NCBI GenBank assembly: GCA_020628095.1
Contig: JAHDFP010000002.1
Span: forward strand, 391,815 to 455,814
DNA length: 64,000 bases
Reading direction: 5' to 3'
Origin: Saprospiraceae bacterium
GTDB taxonomy: Bacteria; Bacteroidota; Bacteroidia; Chitinophagales; Saprospiraceae
The notes under the pieces were generated by a model. That model ran no database searches. It had not been told where the DNA came from and saw nothing but the letters and a program-made list of their open reading frames with translations. Positions 34,846-43,359 of the stretch are shown piece after piece (the stretch's first letter is position 1; each line of letters begins with the position of its first letter). Both the position numbers and the translations under genes were made by a program.

Positions 34846-37122
34846 TTATGATTCCAGTATTTGTAATCTGGCATATTCCAACATGATCCGCTTATTAGGG
34901 TTATCTATAATACTATCAAATTTGATTGTGGCGACTTTTCTTTCATCTATAGATACGACAGTTCCTTCACCAAATTTTAAATGCAAAACTTTTTGACCGA
35001 CGGCTATCTCACTAGCAGGATTGGCTTTGAAATCTTTAGGGTCGATGTTAAGTGTTTTGGGTTTAGCAGATCCCAAAGGCTTGAATTTGCCCAGAATTTT
35101 GGGCGCGCCAAACTCTGGTTTTTTGCGAAAAGATAAGGTCGCTTCTATATTGCCATCTGATATTTCTTCTATAAATCGGCTTGGGTCATTATATCTGACC
35201 TGGCCGTATTGGTAGCGGCTATTAGCGTAAGATAGTTGTAGTAGTTCTTCTGCTCTTGTTATTGCAACATAAAAGAGTCGTCGCTCCTCTTCCAGTTGGT
35301 CGGGCGCAGAGAGTGATAGATAACTAGGGAATAGATTTTCTTCCAGTCCCACGACGAAGACCGACCTATATTCTAGACCCTTTGCAGCATGGACGGATAG
35401 TAAGGTCACAGTGTCTTGATTTTCTGTATCCTGATCCTGATCTGTCATCAAGGAGATGGTCTGCAGAAAATTAGATAGAGTCCTTTCTTGCTTATTGATA
35501 TCCTCGCCTTCATCTAGTACATCATCTTCTGTAAATTCTTGTATACCATCTAGCAGAGCATTGATGTTGTCTATTCTGTTTTGGGCTTCTATTGTTTTTT
35601 CGGCCTTTAATATGTCTATGATACCAGACTTCTTTACTAGATATACAGCGGTTTTGTAAGCATCCGTTGTTGCGGCTTTCTCCTGACCTGATTTTATTAT
35701 ATGGACGAATGACCCCAGTGAATTTTGAGCTCTTGTGGATAATTTGATCTTGCTTAGACATTGCCACATGGATAGTTCGTTATCCTCCGCTAGCTGCAAA
35801 AGCTTGTTGACCGTAGTCTGCCCAATACCTCTTTTTGGATAGTTGATGACTCGTTTGAGTGCTTCGTCATCTTTATAGTTAACAGCAAGTCTTAGGTAAG
35901 CGATAACATCTTTTATTTCTTTTCTTTGGTAGAAAGATAAGCCGCCATAGATTCTGTAAGCGATATTATTCCGCCTAAGATGTTCTTCAAATATTCTAGA
36001 CTGTGCGTTGGTACGATATAGGATGGCAATATCTTTATTAGCTAATCCATATCTATTTTTTTGCTCTATAATTTTATCTGCAATGAGCCTGCCTTCCTCT
36101 GTTTCGGACATGGCTTTGACTAATCCTATCTTATGACCACCATCTTTATGAGTCCATATTTCTTTTTGGATCTGTCGTTTGTTATAATTTATTACTTCAT
36201 TAGCTGCATTGACGATGTGGGAGGTAGACCTATAGTTTTGTTCTAGTTTAAAGGTGTTGACTTCTGGAAAATCAGCTTCGAACTGTAATATATTTTCAAT
36301 AGTTGCTCCACGGAAAGAATAGATACTCTGAGCATCATCGCCGACTATGCAGATATTATGACGACTACCATTATATAGAGAAAAGAGTTTAAGAATTTCG
36401 TACTGTAGAAAGTTTGTGTCTTGGAACTCGTCTACGAGTATATATTGGAATTGTTGCTGATATTTGGCCCTTACATTATCTGGATTAGTATATAGCAGCT
36501 TAAACATCTGGAGTAACAGATCATCAAAATCCATCGCTCCAGCCCTCAGACACTTAGCGACATATTTCTCGTAGATCTTATAGATCATCGGTCTACGATT
36601 GATCGCATCATTATTGAGATAGTCTTCGTTAGCGGCATACATCTTAGGTGTGATCAAGTTACTTTTAGCGCTTGATATACGAGATCTTACAGCCCCTACA
36701 TTGTAAGCTTTTGGGTCTAAGCCCGTTGTTTTTATTATTTCTTTGATGACGCTTTTGCTATCGTCCGTATCATAGATGCTAAAATCATTAGGATAACCGA
36801 TCTTATGTGCTTCTACCCTAAGAATACGTGCAAAAAGTGAGTGAAAGGTACCAGCCCAAACACGGTATGCCGCCTGACCTACCACTTTTTCTATTCTATC
36901 CTTCATCTCTCTGGCGGCCTTGTTAGTAAAGGTCAGAGCTAGTATTTGCCAAGGCTTAACTCCTGACTGAATGAGATGCGCTATACGATAGGTCAGTACT
37001 CTAGTCTTTCCAGACCCAGGTCCTGCGATGACCATAACTGGTCCTTCTGTGGTCGTAACAGCGTCTCTTTGTATATCATTTAATTCGTTGAGATAGCTAT
37101 GAGAGGTTTGGATATCGAGCAT
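34846..37122 (-). CDS. pcrA: UvrD/PcrA-type ATP-dependent DNA helicase
   Basis: A 758-residue superfamily 1A helicase. Walker A GPGSGKT is at residues 34-40, motif Ia-like WAGTFHSLFARIL follows, motif II is LVDEFQDTN, motif III GDDAQSIYSFRGA, motif IV EQNYRS, motif V LLSVHAAKGLEY and motif VI VAITRAEELL. A C-terminal tudor-like segment (GQKVLHLKFGEGTVVSID, quoted within limits) is the PcrA-type RNA-polymerase-binding end. PcrA/UvrD unwinds DNA in excision repair and removes recombinase. Ends 12 nt from the convergent glycosyltransferase. Full length and standard. Confidence 0.95.
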   Translation of the reverse strand: MLDIQTSHSYLNELNDIQRDAVTTTEGPVMVIAGPGSGKTRVLTYRIAHLIQSGVKPWQILALTFTNKAAREMKDRIEKVVGQAAYRVWAGTFHSLFARILRVEAHKIGYPNDFSIYDTDDSKSVIKEIIKTTGLDPKAYNVGAVRSRISSAKSNLITPKMYAANEDYLNNDAINRRPMIYKIYEKYVAKCLRAGAMDFDDLLLQMFKLLYTNPDNVRAKYQQQFQYILVDEFQDTNFLQYEILKLFSLYNGSRHNICIVGDDAQSIYSFRGATIENILQFEADFPEVNTFKLEQNYRSTSHIVNAANEVINYNKRQIQKEIWTHKDGGHKIGLVKAMSETEEGRLIADKIIEQKNRYGLANKDIAILYRTNAQSRIFEEHLRRNNIAYRIYGGLSFYQRKEIKDVIAYLRLAVNYKDDEALKRVINYPKRGIGQTTVNKLLQLAEDNELSMWQCLSKIKLSTRAQNSLGSFVHIIKSGQEKAATTDAYKTAVYLVKKSGIIDILKAEKTIEAQNRIDNINALLDGIQEFTEDDVLDEGEDINKQERTLSNFLQTISLMTDQDQDTENQDTVTLLSVHAAKGLEYRSVFVVGLEENLFPSYLSLSAPDQLEEERRLFYVAITRAEELLQLSYANSRYQYGQVRYNDPSRFIEEISDGNIEATLSFRKKPEFGAPKILGKFKPLGSAKPKTLNIDPKDFKANPASEIAVGQKVLHLKFGEGTVVSIDERKVATIKFDSIIDNPNKRIMLEYARLQILES

Positions 37123-37188
37123 AGTGCGAAGGTCGGTATTTTCTTTTTATTGGATGATTAAATTGACAAAATTGCTCATATTTAAAAC

Positions 37189-37938
37189 ATGGACCACGAT
37201 CGGATAAGTCAAGAAGAAAATAATAGGGTGGACGAGGATTTGGATTTAGTCAAGAGCTTTAGAGAGATGTTTTCTTTTTTAAGATTACCGCGATTTGATT
37301 ATATGAGAGAGAGGCCAGAATCGGTGCTCATGCTTCATCTGATGTTTATAATCATATTCATAGGTATTATTACGCTGACTACGCCTATTTTGGTATCGGC
37401 GGGTGTCATGGATATGGATAATTCTGTAAGTAATCTGATGCAAGAACAATCCAAATGGCTATTCATTAGCCTTGCAGTCGTATTAGCTCCCCTAATGGAA
37501 GAGTTGATATTCAGATTACATCTTAGGTATCCCTTATTAGGGTTATGGCTTATATTCACAGGTGTAACTTTTGGTATTATATCGTTTTTCTTGGATATAT
37601 ATTCTTGCCCGTTTCTGTGGACTATGACTGTAGTCGCTTTTCTGGCAGCAGCTATAATTTATTTGAGTAGAGAGATAATCGCTCAGCCTATGACTCTCTT
37701 TTATAATAGAAGGTTTGGGTTCATCTTTTATATTACTGTTCTCATTTTTGCTTTTGTACATATTTTCAATTACACCGATCTCAGTAATTGGATTGTTGCT
37801 CCGTTATTGGTACTGCCTCAGTTATTGATCTCTCTTTTTCTTGGTTATGTGAGAGTGCGTAATAATGTCTATATGAGTATGTATTTTCATGGATTATATA
37901 ATCTGATTCCGACTTTGATGTTTCTTTTGTTTTCGTGA
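37189..37938 (+). CDS. CPBP-family intramembrane metalloprotease
   Basis: A 249-residue polytopic membrane protein with about six to seven helices after a hydrophilic N-terminus of 45 residues. The family motif EExxxR is present as Glu104-Glu105-LIF-Arg109. Further metal-ligand candidates are His in FVHIFNY near residue 191 and His234 in FHGLYNL. CPBP (Abi/Rce1-like) proteases cleave prenylated proteins in eukaryotes and act in peptide maturation or immunity in bacteria. Divergent from pcrA with 66 nt between. A TTGACA-like element lies at about 37163. Substrate unknown. Confidence 0.9.
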   Translation: MDHDRISQEENNRVDEDLDLVKSFREMFSFLRLPRFDYMRERPESVLMLHLMFIIIFIGIITLTTPILVSAGVMDMDNSVSNLMQEQSKWLFISLAVVLAPLMEELIFRLHLRYPLLGLWLIFTGVTFGIISFFLDIYSCPFLWTMTVVAFLAAAIIYLSREIIAQPMTLFYNRRFGFIFYITVLIFAFVHIFNYTDLSNWIVAPLLVLPQLLISLFLGYVRVRNNVYMSMYFHGLYNLIPTLMFLLFS

Positions 37939-37947
37939 GAGAGTATT

Positions 37948-40719
37948 TTATTTAAGAACTTGAAACTTTAGTGTTCGTTCTACTTCATTATCACTTAATC
38001 TTAAGAAGTATATTCCATTTTTAAGCCTACTCAAATTTATTTCCTGACTTGTAATTCCTTTGTCTATCAATTTACCGGTAGAGCCAATAATTTGATAATT
38101 TATCATCTTACTAGAATTAAAAATTCTGGTGATATTTAGACGATCCTTTGATGGGTTAGGAAATAATTTATAATAATCAATTTTGCTTATAATTGGTTTT
38201 TCAATCGCTGTGCTTATTGGATTCCATTTGTAGACCTGTTGACCATATTTGATATCTTGACCAAAGAAGTATACGTGATCATGGGTGGCAATTGAATTAT
38301 TAACTTGGTATATTTCATTGTTTATATCTGGTAGAAGGCTGAAATTATTGTCTTTATCGACTACAAAAAAAACTTCTCCAAATCTAAAGATGCCCTGATT
38401 TCCTTTTATATATGTGAAGTCTAAATTTGGACCAGCGGTATTACACATTGTATACACTAGTTCGAAATTCGTAAAACCATCATTGGTTCTGTAGATTCTT
38501 AATTCCCCTGTTGATCGTAAGGCGTTCTTAGTGACGAAAAGAAATTTTTCTTCTCCAATCTCTAAATAGTTTCTAATCGATATATCGGGACCGAAGAAAT
38601 TTGGAAGTTCGATTAAGTTATTATTCTTACTATCAAAGATTCTTTTGATAGACTGGTTCATTAAGAAGATTCCATCAGATCCAGTTTCAATCTGAAGGTT
38701 TTCGTTAGGTGTCAAATTATACGGTGTGATAGAATCTCCGTTGTAATGATAAAAATCGGAAGAATTAAAGAAAATGAGATTTTCACCTGAGTCATCTGAA
38801 ATAGATCTAACATAATTATCAAAAACAAAATCTTCTTCAATTAATCGAATGTCGCCTTCACCATTGATCGTATAGAGGTCGTTATCTATTGTATATAGAT
38901 ATTCATTTTGATACTTTTCGCTAACTATTGAATACTGTGAAATATATAGTTTGGTATCATTAATAGCATTGTAGTGATATATGTCCAGACCATCTCTAAT
39001 TATTAGCCAGTTATCGTACTGAAACAGTATTTCAAAAATAAAATTTGAAGAATTTGGGAATAGAACAGATACTGTTCTCGTAGGTTTATGGTATTTGTAT
39101 ATGTTAAAGTTCCATTCTTCCGATCCTAAGAATATAATGTAATCCGTTAATATCGCAAGATCATTTGAACTGTCAATATCTGGTCTAATTCCAAATTCAC
39201 TAAAGTTAATTACGGTATCAAGATTCTCATTATACTTATATAGCACATTTCCATAGTCCTCTATTAAATAAAGTTCGTCCTCAATAACTAAATGGTCAAA
39301 CTCATCAATATCAAGTCTTAATTCTTTTAATTCATCATTTTGTATTGAATAAATCATGTCAGATAAAACCATTATATCATTTCCCACTTTGATAATTTCT
39401 GAAGATGGTTTAAATCCCGAAGTGGAGTTATCAAAATTCAGAATCGGATTAGTATTGGGAATAGCTATGTCCAAAGCTTGTAAGGGATAAGCATCTTTTT
39501 TTGTTGACGGGAAGTTGAAGAGATATTTTTCGCCAACGCTCTGATAGTCATAGTATTGAATTTGAGGGCTGATTTCTGGAATTGTATATACCTTCTTATT
39601 AAAATCATCTAGGCTTGTGAGTTGTATTTCCAAAAGTTCCTTCTGGCTATTGTATGCGTAAGTCCCAAACCATATCGAATCAATAGCTTCACAAAAAGAT
39701 TGATTAAGATTTCCTGGGCACTCTATCCATTGCAATGAGTCAGTTTCTGTATTAATTAAAACAGCACTACCAAAATCGTTCATTATGATTGTGTTATCTA
39801 TGAGATCGACTATGTATGCACTAAAATTAAGTATAGGATGTGGTGATGGTTGAGGCAAAAGTTCGAAATCCCATATAACCTCTTCTTTTTCTATATCATA
39901 TAAAAAGATTACTTCAGCTGATCGATTCAGGTTTATAGACATGATTAGCTTAGAGTTTTTGACAAATATTTCTAGGCTGGTCTTCGATTCAAAATGAATA
40001 TTTGGCAACACTCTTTTTGTTTTATTTATGGGATCGTATAGTTCTAAGTCTCCTTGAGTATTGAGATATAACAATTCATCTTTGTACCAACCAAAATCTT
40101 TATTAATGTCAATATCAATAAATAATGTATCTATTTCATTGTTGTGATAGTTATGTAAAAAGTAAGAACGTTTAGATTGGTCGTTGTTAAGATCGCGAGT
40201 TACGTAGTAAGGAAAATTAAAATGATTTGCAAAGTCATCAATAATTTTCAACGATTCGCCAGGAGAATAAAATGTCGATAATATGGTATCTCGATATTGA
40301 TTCTGCAACGATGCAAAAACAATATTTTGGGATTGAACACTTGGAGAAAAATAGGATAAATATAAATCTTCTGGAACTTGAGTCACTTGGTAACTATTGT
40401 TACGAATGTCATAAGCAATTATGCCCTGCTTATTGTCGAAACATAATTTTCCATCAATCCAAATCTGATTCCTGCGGTTGTTATTGTAAAAGCCTTCAAA
40501 GTGATTTTTATGAAGGAGGAATCCATCATTTACATTCTCTAACTGGTAAACCTCTAGAGTATCATTTTGGTAAATCTTAATGAGGTAGTTGAGCCCATTT
40601 ATTTCCTTATTGATGTACTCTACATTAGTACCTCTTGTAATTAATTCCGTAATTCTTTCTTGTGCTTGTACTGATATTAGTATCAGGCAGACTAATCCTA
40701 CAGATAGAAGTGGTTTCAT
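37948..40719 (-). CDS. Large secreted protein with T9SS type A sorting domain
   Basis: A 923-residue protein with a signal peptide (1-19, ending VQAQ). The body is rich in Asn, Ile, Leu and aromatic residues with repeated short strands such as LYDPINKT, YHYNAINDTK and YKYNENLDT, suggesting a beta-propeller built of degenerate blades. The final 75 residues (LFPNPSKDRLNI, then GIYFLRLSDNE and a Lys end) are a T9SS type A CTD. By eye the gene is more AT-rich than its neighbours. Likely a cell-surface or released protein of unknown role. It is convergent with the CPBP gene (9-nt gap). Confidence 0.88.
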   Translation of the reverse strand: MKPLLSVGLVCLILISVQAQERITELITRGTNVEYINKEINGLNYLIKIYQNDTLEVYQLENVNDGFLLHKNHFEGFYNNNRRNQIWIDGKLCFDNKQGIIAYDIRNNSYQVTQVPEDLYLSYFSPSVQSQNIVFASLQNQYRDTILSTFYSPGESLKIIDDFANHFNFPYYVTRDLNNDQSKRSYFLHNYHNNEIDTLFIDIDINKDFGWYKDELLYLNTQGDLELYDPINKTKRVLPNIHFESKTSLEIFVKNSKLIMSINLNRSAEVIFLYDIEKEEVIWDFELLPQPSPHPILNFSAYIVDLIDNTIIMNDFGSAVLINTETDSLQWIECPGNLNQSFCEAIDSIWFGTYAYNSQKELLEIQLTSLDDFNKKVYTIPEISPQIQYYDYQSVGEKYLFNFPSTKKDAYPLQALDIAIPNTNPILNFDNSTSGFKPSSEIIKVGNDIMVLSDMIYSIQNDELKELRLDIDEFDHLVIEDELYLIEDYGNVLYKYNENLDTVINFSEFGIRPDIDSSNDLAILTDYIIFLGSEEWNFNIYKYHKPTRTVSVLFPNSSNFIFEILFQYDNWLIIRDGLDIYHYNAINDTKLYISQYSIVSEKYQNEYLYTIDNDLYTINGEGDIRLIEEDFVFDNYVRSISDDSGENLIFFNSSDFYHYNGDSITPYNLTPNENLQIETGSDGIFLMNQSIKRIFDSKNNNLIELPNFFGPDISIRNYLEIGEEKFLFVTKNALRSTGELRIYRTNDGFTNFELVYTMCNTAGPNLDFTYIKGNQGIFRFGEVFFVVDKDNNFSLLPDINNEIYQVNNSIATHDHVYFFGQDIKYGQQVYKWNPISTAIEKPIISKIDYYKLFPNPSKDRLNITRIFNSSKMINYQIIGSTGKLIDKGITSQEINLSRLKNGIYFLRLSDNEVERTLKFQVLK

Positions 40720-40823
40720 AATTTCTCATTATAAAATAAAGATACGAAATTGTGTGTTGTTACTATTTGTATGGAGCAACCACTCGTATAGAAACAATTT
40801 CAATAAAATTTCAATCCAAAGAT

Positions 40824-41468
40824 TTGCGAAAGACTTATATTCTTGTGTTTATTATTCTGATAGTCCTGATTATAGACCAAGCTGTCAAGCTCTATATCAA
40901 GATGAACTATATGATAAGCGATGGCTTTGACATGTTTGGATTGCCTTGGGCTAGGATACATTTTATCGAGAATAAGGGGATGGCCTTTGGTTTGAGTTAT
41001 GGGGGAGAGATAGGTAAATATGTATTGAGCATATTCCGTATTGTGATGGTCGTCTTTCTTGTTTATTTTTTGAGGACGGTTATTGCGGCCAAAGAATCCT
41101 TTGGTCTTCAGGTTAGCTTAGCACTAATTATTGCTGGAGCGATAGGAAACATAATAGACAGCGCATTCTATGGGCTTATTTTCTCTGAGTCTACTTACCA
41201 TACTGTGGCTACTTTGTTCCCAGAGGGTGGGGGGTACGCTGGTTTTCTTCAGGGGAAGGTCGTCGATATGTTTTACTTTCCGATGGTGAATACAACCTGG
41301 CCAGATTGGGTGCCATATTTTGGAGGAAACAGTTTTCAGTTCTTTCGACCTGTATTCAATGTAGCGGATTCTTCTATTTCTATAGGTGTGACGATGATTT
41401 TGTTGTTCTATAGGTCTTTTTTCATCTCATCTGATAAAAAAGAAAATCTTCCACATACTGAATCGTAG
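40824..41468 (+). CDS. lspA: Lipoprotein signal peptidase II
   Basis: A 214-residue inner-membrane aspartyl protease that removes signal peptides from prolipoproteins. Four helices are visible. Family motifs include DQAVKLYIK near the N-terminus, ENKGMAFGL, GAIGNIIDS with catalytic Asp112, GKVVDMFYF, and FNVADSSI with catalytic Asp182. The extended loop between helices 3 and 4 is typical of Bacteroidota. The reading frame opens with GTG at 40752, but TTG at 40824 gives the normal N-terminus RKTYILVFI with no 24-residue extension, so I prefer it. It serves the many lipoproteins in this genome. Confidence 0.93.
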   Translation: MRKTYILVFIILIVLIIDQAVKLYIKMNYMISDGFDMFGLPWARIHFIENKGMAFGLSYGGEIGKYVLSIFRIVMVVFLVYFLRTVIAAKESFGLQVSLALIIAGAIGNIIDSAFYGLIFSESTYHTVATLFPEGGGYAGFLQGKVVDMFYFPMVNTTWPDWVPYFGGNSFQFFRPVFNVADSSISIGVTMILLFYRSFFISSDKKENLPHTES

Positions 41469-41512
41469 AAGAAAGGAAAAAGAGTAAAGAAATTCTTTTT
41501 TGTTCTATATAA

Positions 41513-41818
41513 TTATCGACCTAAGAAGTTGTTTACTGCTCGCTCGGCTTTGACTAGCACGTCATAATTAATCCTGTAGTGCACGAATTTGCCCTCTTTT
41601 TCTGAGGCAACGACACCAGCTGTCTTAAGTAATGATAAATGTTGAGAAGTAACGGACTGTTCTATTTTTAGAGTATGATATATCTTATTGACATTGATAA
41701 CACCTTGACTATCAATGTATTCGAGTATTTTTAATCTAAGGGGATGGGCCAATGCTTTCGTCAAAATGGCAGAATACTGTAGCTTCTCATGATGGAACCT
41801 AACCTTAGTTTTCTTCAT
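41513..41818 (-). CDS. ArsR-family winged-helix regulator (copy 1)
   Basis: A 101-residue DNA-binding protein. Residues about 15-95 form the winged helix: LAHPLRLKILEYI, recognition helix in IEQSVTSQHLSLLKTAGVV and wing EGKFVHYRINY. No Cys cluster of the classical metal-binding ArsR type (no CxC), so the inducer is not an obvious metal. It lies 236 bp downstream of a second ArsR gene that shares the EQSV-SQHL helix. The pair likely arose by duplication. Target unknown; self-regulation is plausible given the palindrome upstream. Confidence 0.9.
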   Translation of the reverse strand: MKKTKVRFHHEKLQYSAILTKALAHPLRLKILEYIDSQGVINVNKIYHTLKIEQSVTSQHLSLLKTAGVVASEKEGKFVHYRINYDVLVKAERAVNNFLGR

Positions 41819-41923
41819 TAGTTCGTTGTGTTTTCTTATTCTGTTAAAAGACCCTAGATCAAAGATGACAAATTAAATTCAAGAAAAAAAAGAAATATTA
41901 CAGAAAATTCTAATTTGTTAATA

Positions 41924-42001
41924 TTTAACGTTCTGGTAGATACATATAACAAAAGAGGCTTATTTGATATATATCAAATAAGCCTCTTTAAGAACGTTAA
42001 A
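41924..42001. repeat. Nested inverted repeat between the two ArsR genes
   Basis: A perfect 38-nt palindrome at 41952-41989 (arms beginning AAAGAGGCTTATTTGATA) lies inside a second inverted repeat, TTTAACGTTCT at 41924-41934 and AGAACGTTAAA at 41991-42001. On the minus strand the inner hairpin is followed by TTTT, so it may terminate the upstream ArsR transcript. It may equally be an ArsR operator, as these proteins bind palindromes. Confidence 0.65.
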
Positions 42002-42054
42002 ACTATTATGAGAAGTAATATCTTCTAAATATTACCCTGTTCAGATTTTTATTT

Positions 42055-42396
42055 TTAGTTACCTGCTAGATCTTCTACTAACTTAGATATCTGGTCTAAT
42101 CGATCTGTATCTAAAGAGTAGTAGATAAACTTACCCTGTCTCTCGGTCAGTACGACACCTGCTCTTCTTAATATGGCCAAATGCTGAGATGCTACGGATT
42201 GCTCTAATCTTAATTTTATATAGATATCCGTCACAGTCATTGTTTGGCTTTCTTCGAGAAGGTCTATAATTCGTTGTCTTAGTTTATGATTTACAGCACG
42301 AAGGACTAATACCGCCTTTCTCAAGTCTGCATAATCTAACCTAATCTCACTACTGCCTTTTTTCAGGGTAACAGTCTCGTTCTTTTTATTTCTCAT
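42055..42396 (-). CDS. ArsR-family winged-helix regulator (copy 2)
   Basis: A 113-residue winged-helix protein. The helix-turn-helix LRQRIIDLLEES, TDIYIKLRL and EQSVASQHLAILRRAGVV is followed by the wing RQGKFIYYSLD. It has a Lys-rich N-terminal extension of about 20 residues absent in copy 1. No Cys, so a classical thiolate metal site is absent. It is upstream of copy 1 on the same strand with the palindrome between them. Similar paired small ArsR proteins are common in Bacteroidota genomes; function unknown. Confidence 0.9.
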   Translation of the reverse strand: MRNKKNETVTLKKGSSEIRLDYADLRKAVLVLRAVNHKLRQRIIDLLEESQTMTVTDIYIKLRLEQSVASQHLAILRRAGVVLTERQGKFIYYSLDTDRLDQISKLVEDLAGN

Positions 42397-42604
42397 AGGT
42401 AAGTTTTAAAATAAAAGTTGATTAATACATGTCCTCTAAAGCCAAAACTGTACCAAAATCATAATCATGTATAATTACCCATGAGAATACATTTGAAATC
42501 ACCCTTTTATTCCTATTGATTCGTTTCTTGTTTATAGTTGAGTAATGAAGGCTATTGTTATGTAATGTATAACAAGAATAGGCACAAAGTGTTCTAAGTC
42601 AACG

Positions 42605-42630
42605 ATATATAAATGATATTATTTATATAT
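42605..42630. repeat. AT-rich perfect inverted repeat
   Basis: ATATATAAAT and ATTTATATAT pair over 10 bp with a 6-nt loop, 22 nt beyond the tsaB stop. It may mark the end of the tsaB transcript, though it lacks G-C pairs. Confidence 0.4.
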
Positions 42631-42651
42631 GTATGACTCAGTTCTTTTAAG

Positions 42652-43341
42652 TCAGATGAGTTTCTTTTTGCTTTTGGTGATATTGGGAGGTTTGAAGTAA
42701 TATGGAGAATAATAGGCCATATCTTCATACGCTTTACCAACATATTTGTGATGGGCTAAAGTTCCCATATTACTAGCCAACGGAAAATCATTTATATACT
42801 CGAAAGAGTCCAAAAACAGAATGTCAGAGGCTTTAGACGCACCATCGCCACAGATAATTCCTCCACTAGTTTTATATTCCTGAAAACTACTTTCACTAAG
42901 TATATATGCGTCTACATCTCTGAGTGATTTTCCTTTATGATTGTATACACTATAATAGACCTCTAATCTTCTGGCATCTATTAAAGGTATAATTACTTGT
43001 TCGGGACTAATACTTTTCAGATAAGGGTGGCTTATGGTATCTAGAGTAGGGATAGATATCAGAGGAATGTTGAGTCCATAGCAAATACCTTTAGCAGTGG
43101 ATGCGCCCACCCTTAGACCGGTATAGGACCCTGGTCCATGACTTACGGCGACCGCACTAAGCTGATCTATTTTGACCTTTGCCTTTTTTAGGCATTGGTC
43201 GATAAGTACAGTGATCTGAGAACTGTGACTCCACGGCTCTAATGATACATTATCTGCTAATAGTTCCTCATGCTGGAACAGAGCAACGGAACAGACCTTA
43301 CCCGAGGTCTCTAGGCATAATATATACTCTTGAGCTTCGAT
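42652..43341 (-). CDS. tsaB: tRNA threonylcarbamoyladenosine biosynthesis protein TsaB, non-canonical start
   Basis: A TsaB-type protein of about 229 residues, partner of TsaD and TsaE in forming t6A37 in tRNAs. The reading frame contains the conserved start YILCLETSGKVCSVALF and the SHGPGSYTGLRVGAST motif near residue 75. From the stop of the upstream ctpA gene (43360-43362, same frame) to this conserved region there is no ATG, GTG or TTG. Possible starts are ATC at 43341 or ATA at 43353; I use ATC. The first canonical start, GTG at 43110, would delete the N-terminal ATPase-fold part. Either a rare initiator or a sequence error explains this. Follows ctpA by about 18 nt. Confidence 0.8.
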   Translation of the reverse strand: MEAQEYILCLETSGKVCSVALFQHEELLADNVSLEPWSHSSQITVLIDQCLKKAKVKIDQLSAVAVSHGPGSYTGLRVGASTAKGICYGLNIPLISIPTLDTISHPYLKSISPEQVIIPLIDARRLEVYYSVYNHKGKSLRDVDAYILSESSFQEYKTSGGIICGDGASKASDILFLDSFEYINDFPLASNMGTLAHHKYVGKAYEDMAYYSPYYFKPPNITKSKKKLI

Positions 43342-43359
43342 GCTTAAATCTATTAAAGT

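Noticed and set aside
40752-40823. Use of GTG at 40752 as the LspA start
   Set aside because: The extra 24 residues are not LspA-like and precede the normal hydrophobic first helix; TTG at 40824 fits better, though this is not proven.
42652-43110. Short 152-residue form of TsaB from GTG at 43110
   Set aside because: The conserved N-terminal strand and GPGSYTGL motif lie upstream in the same open frame, so the short form would be non-functional.
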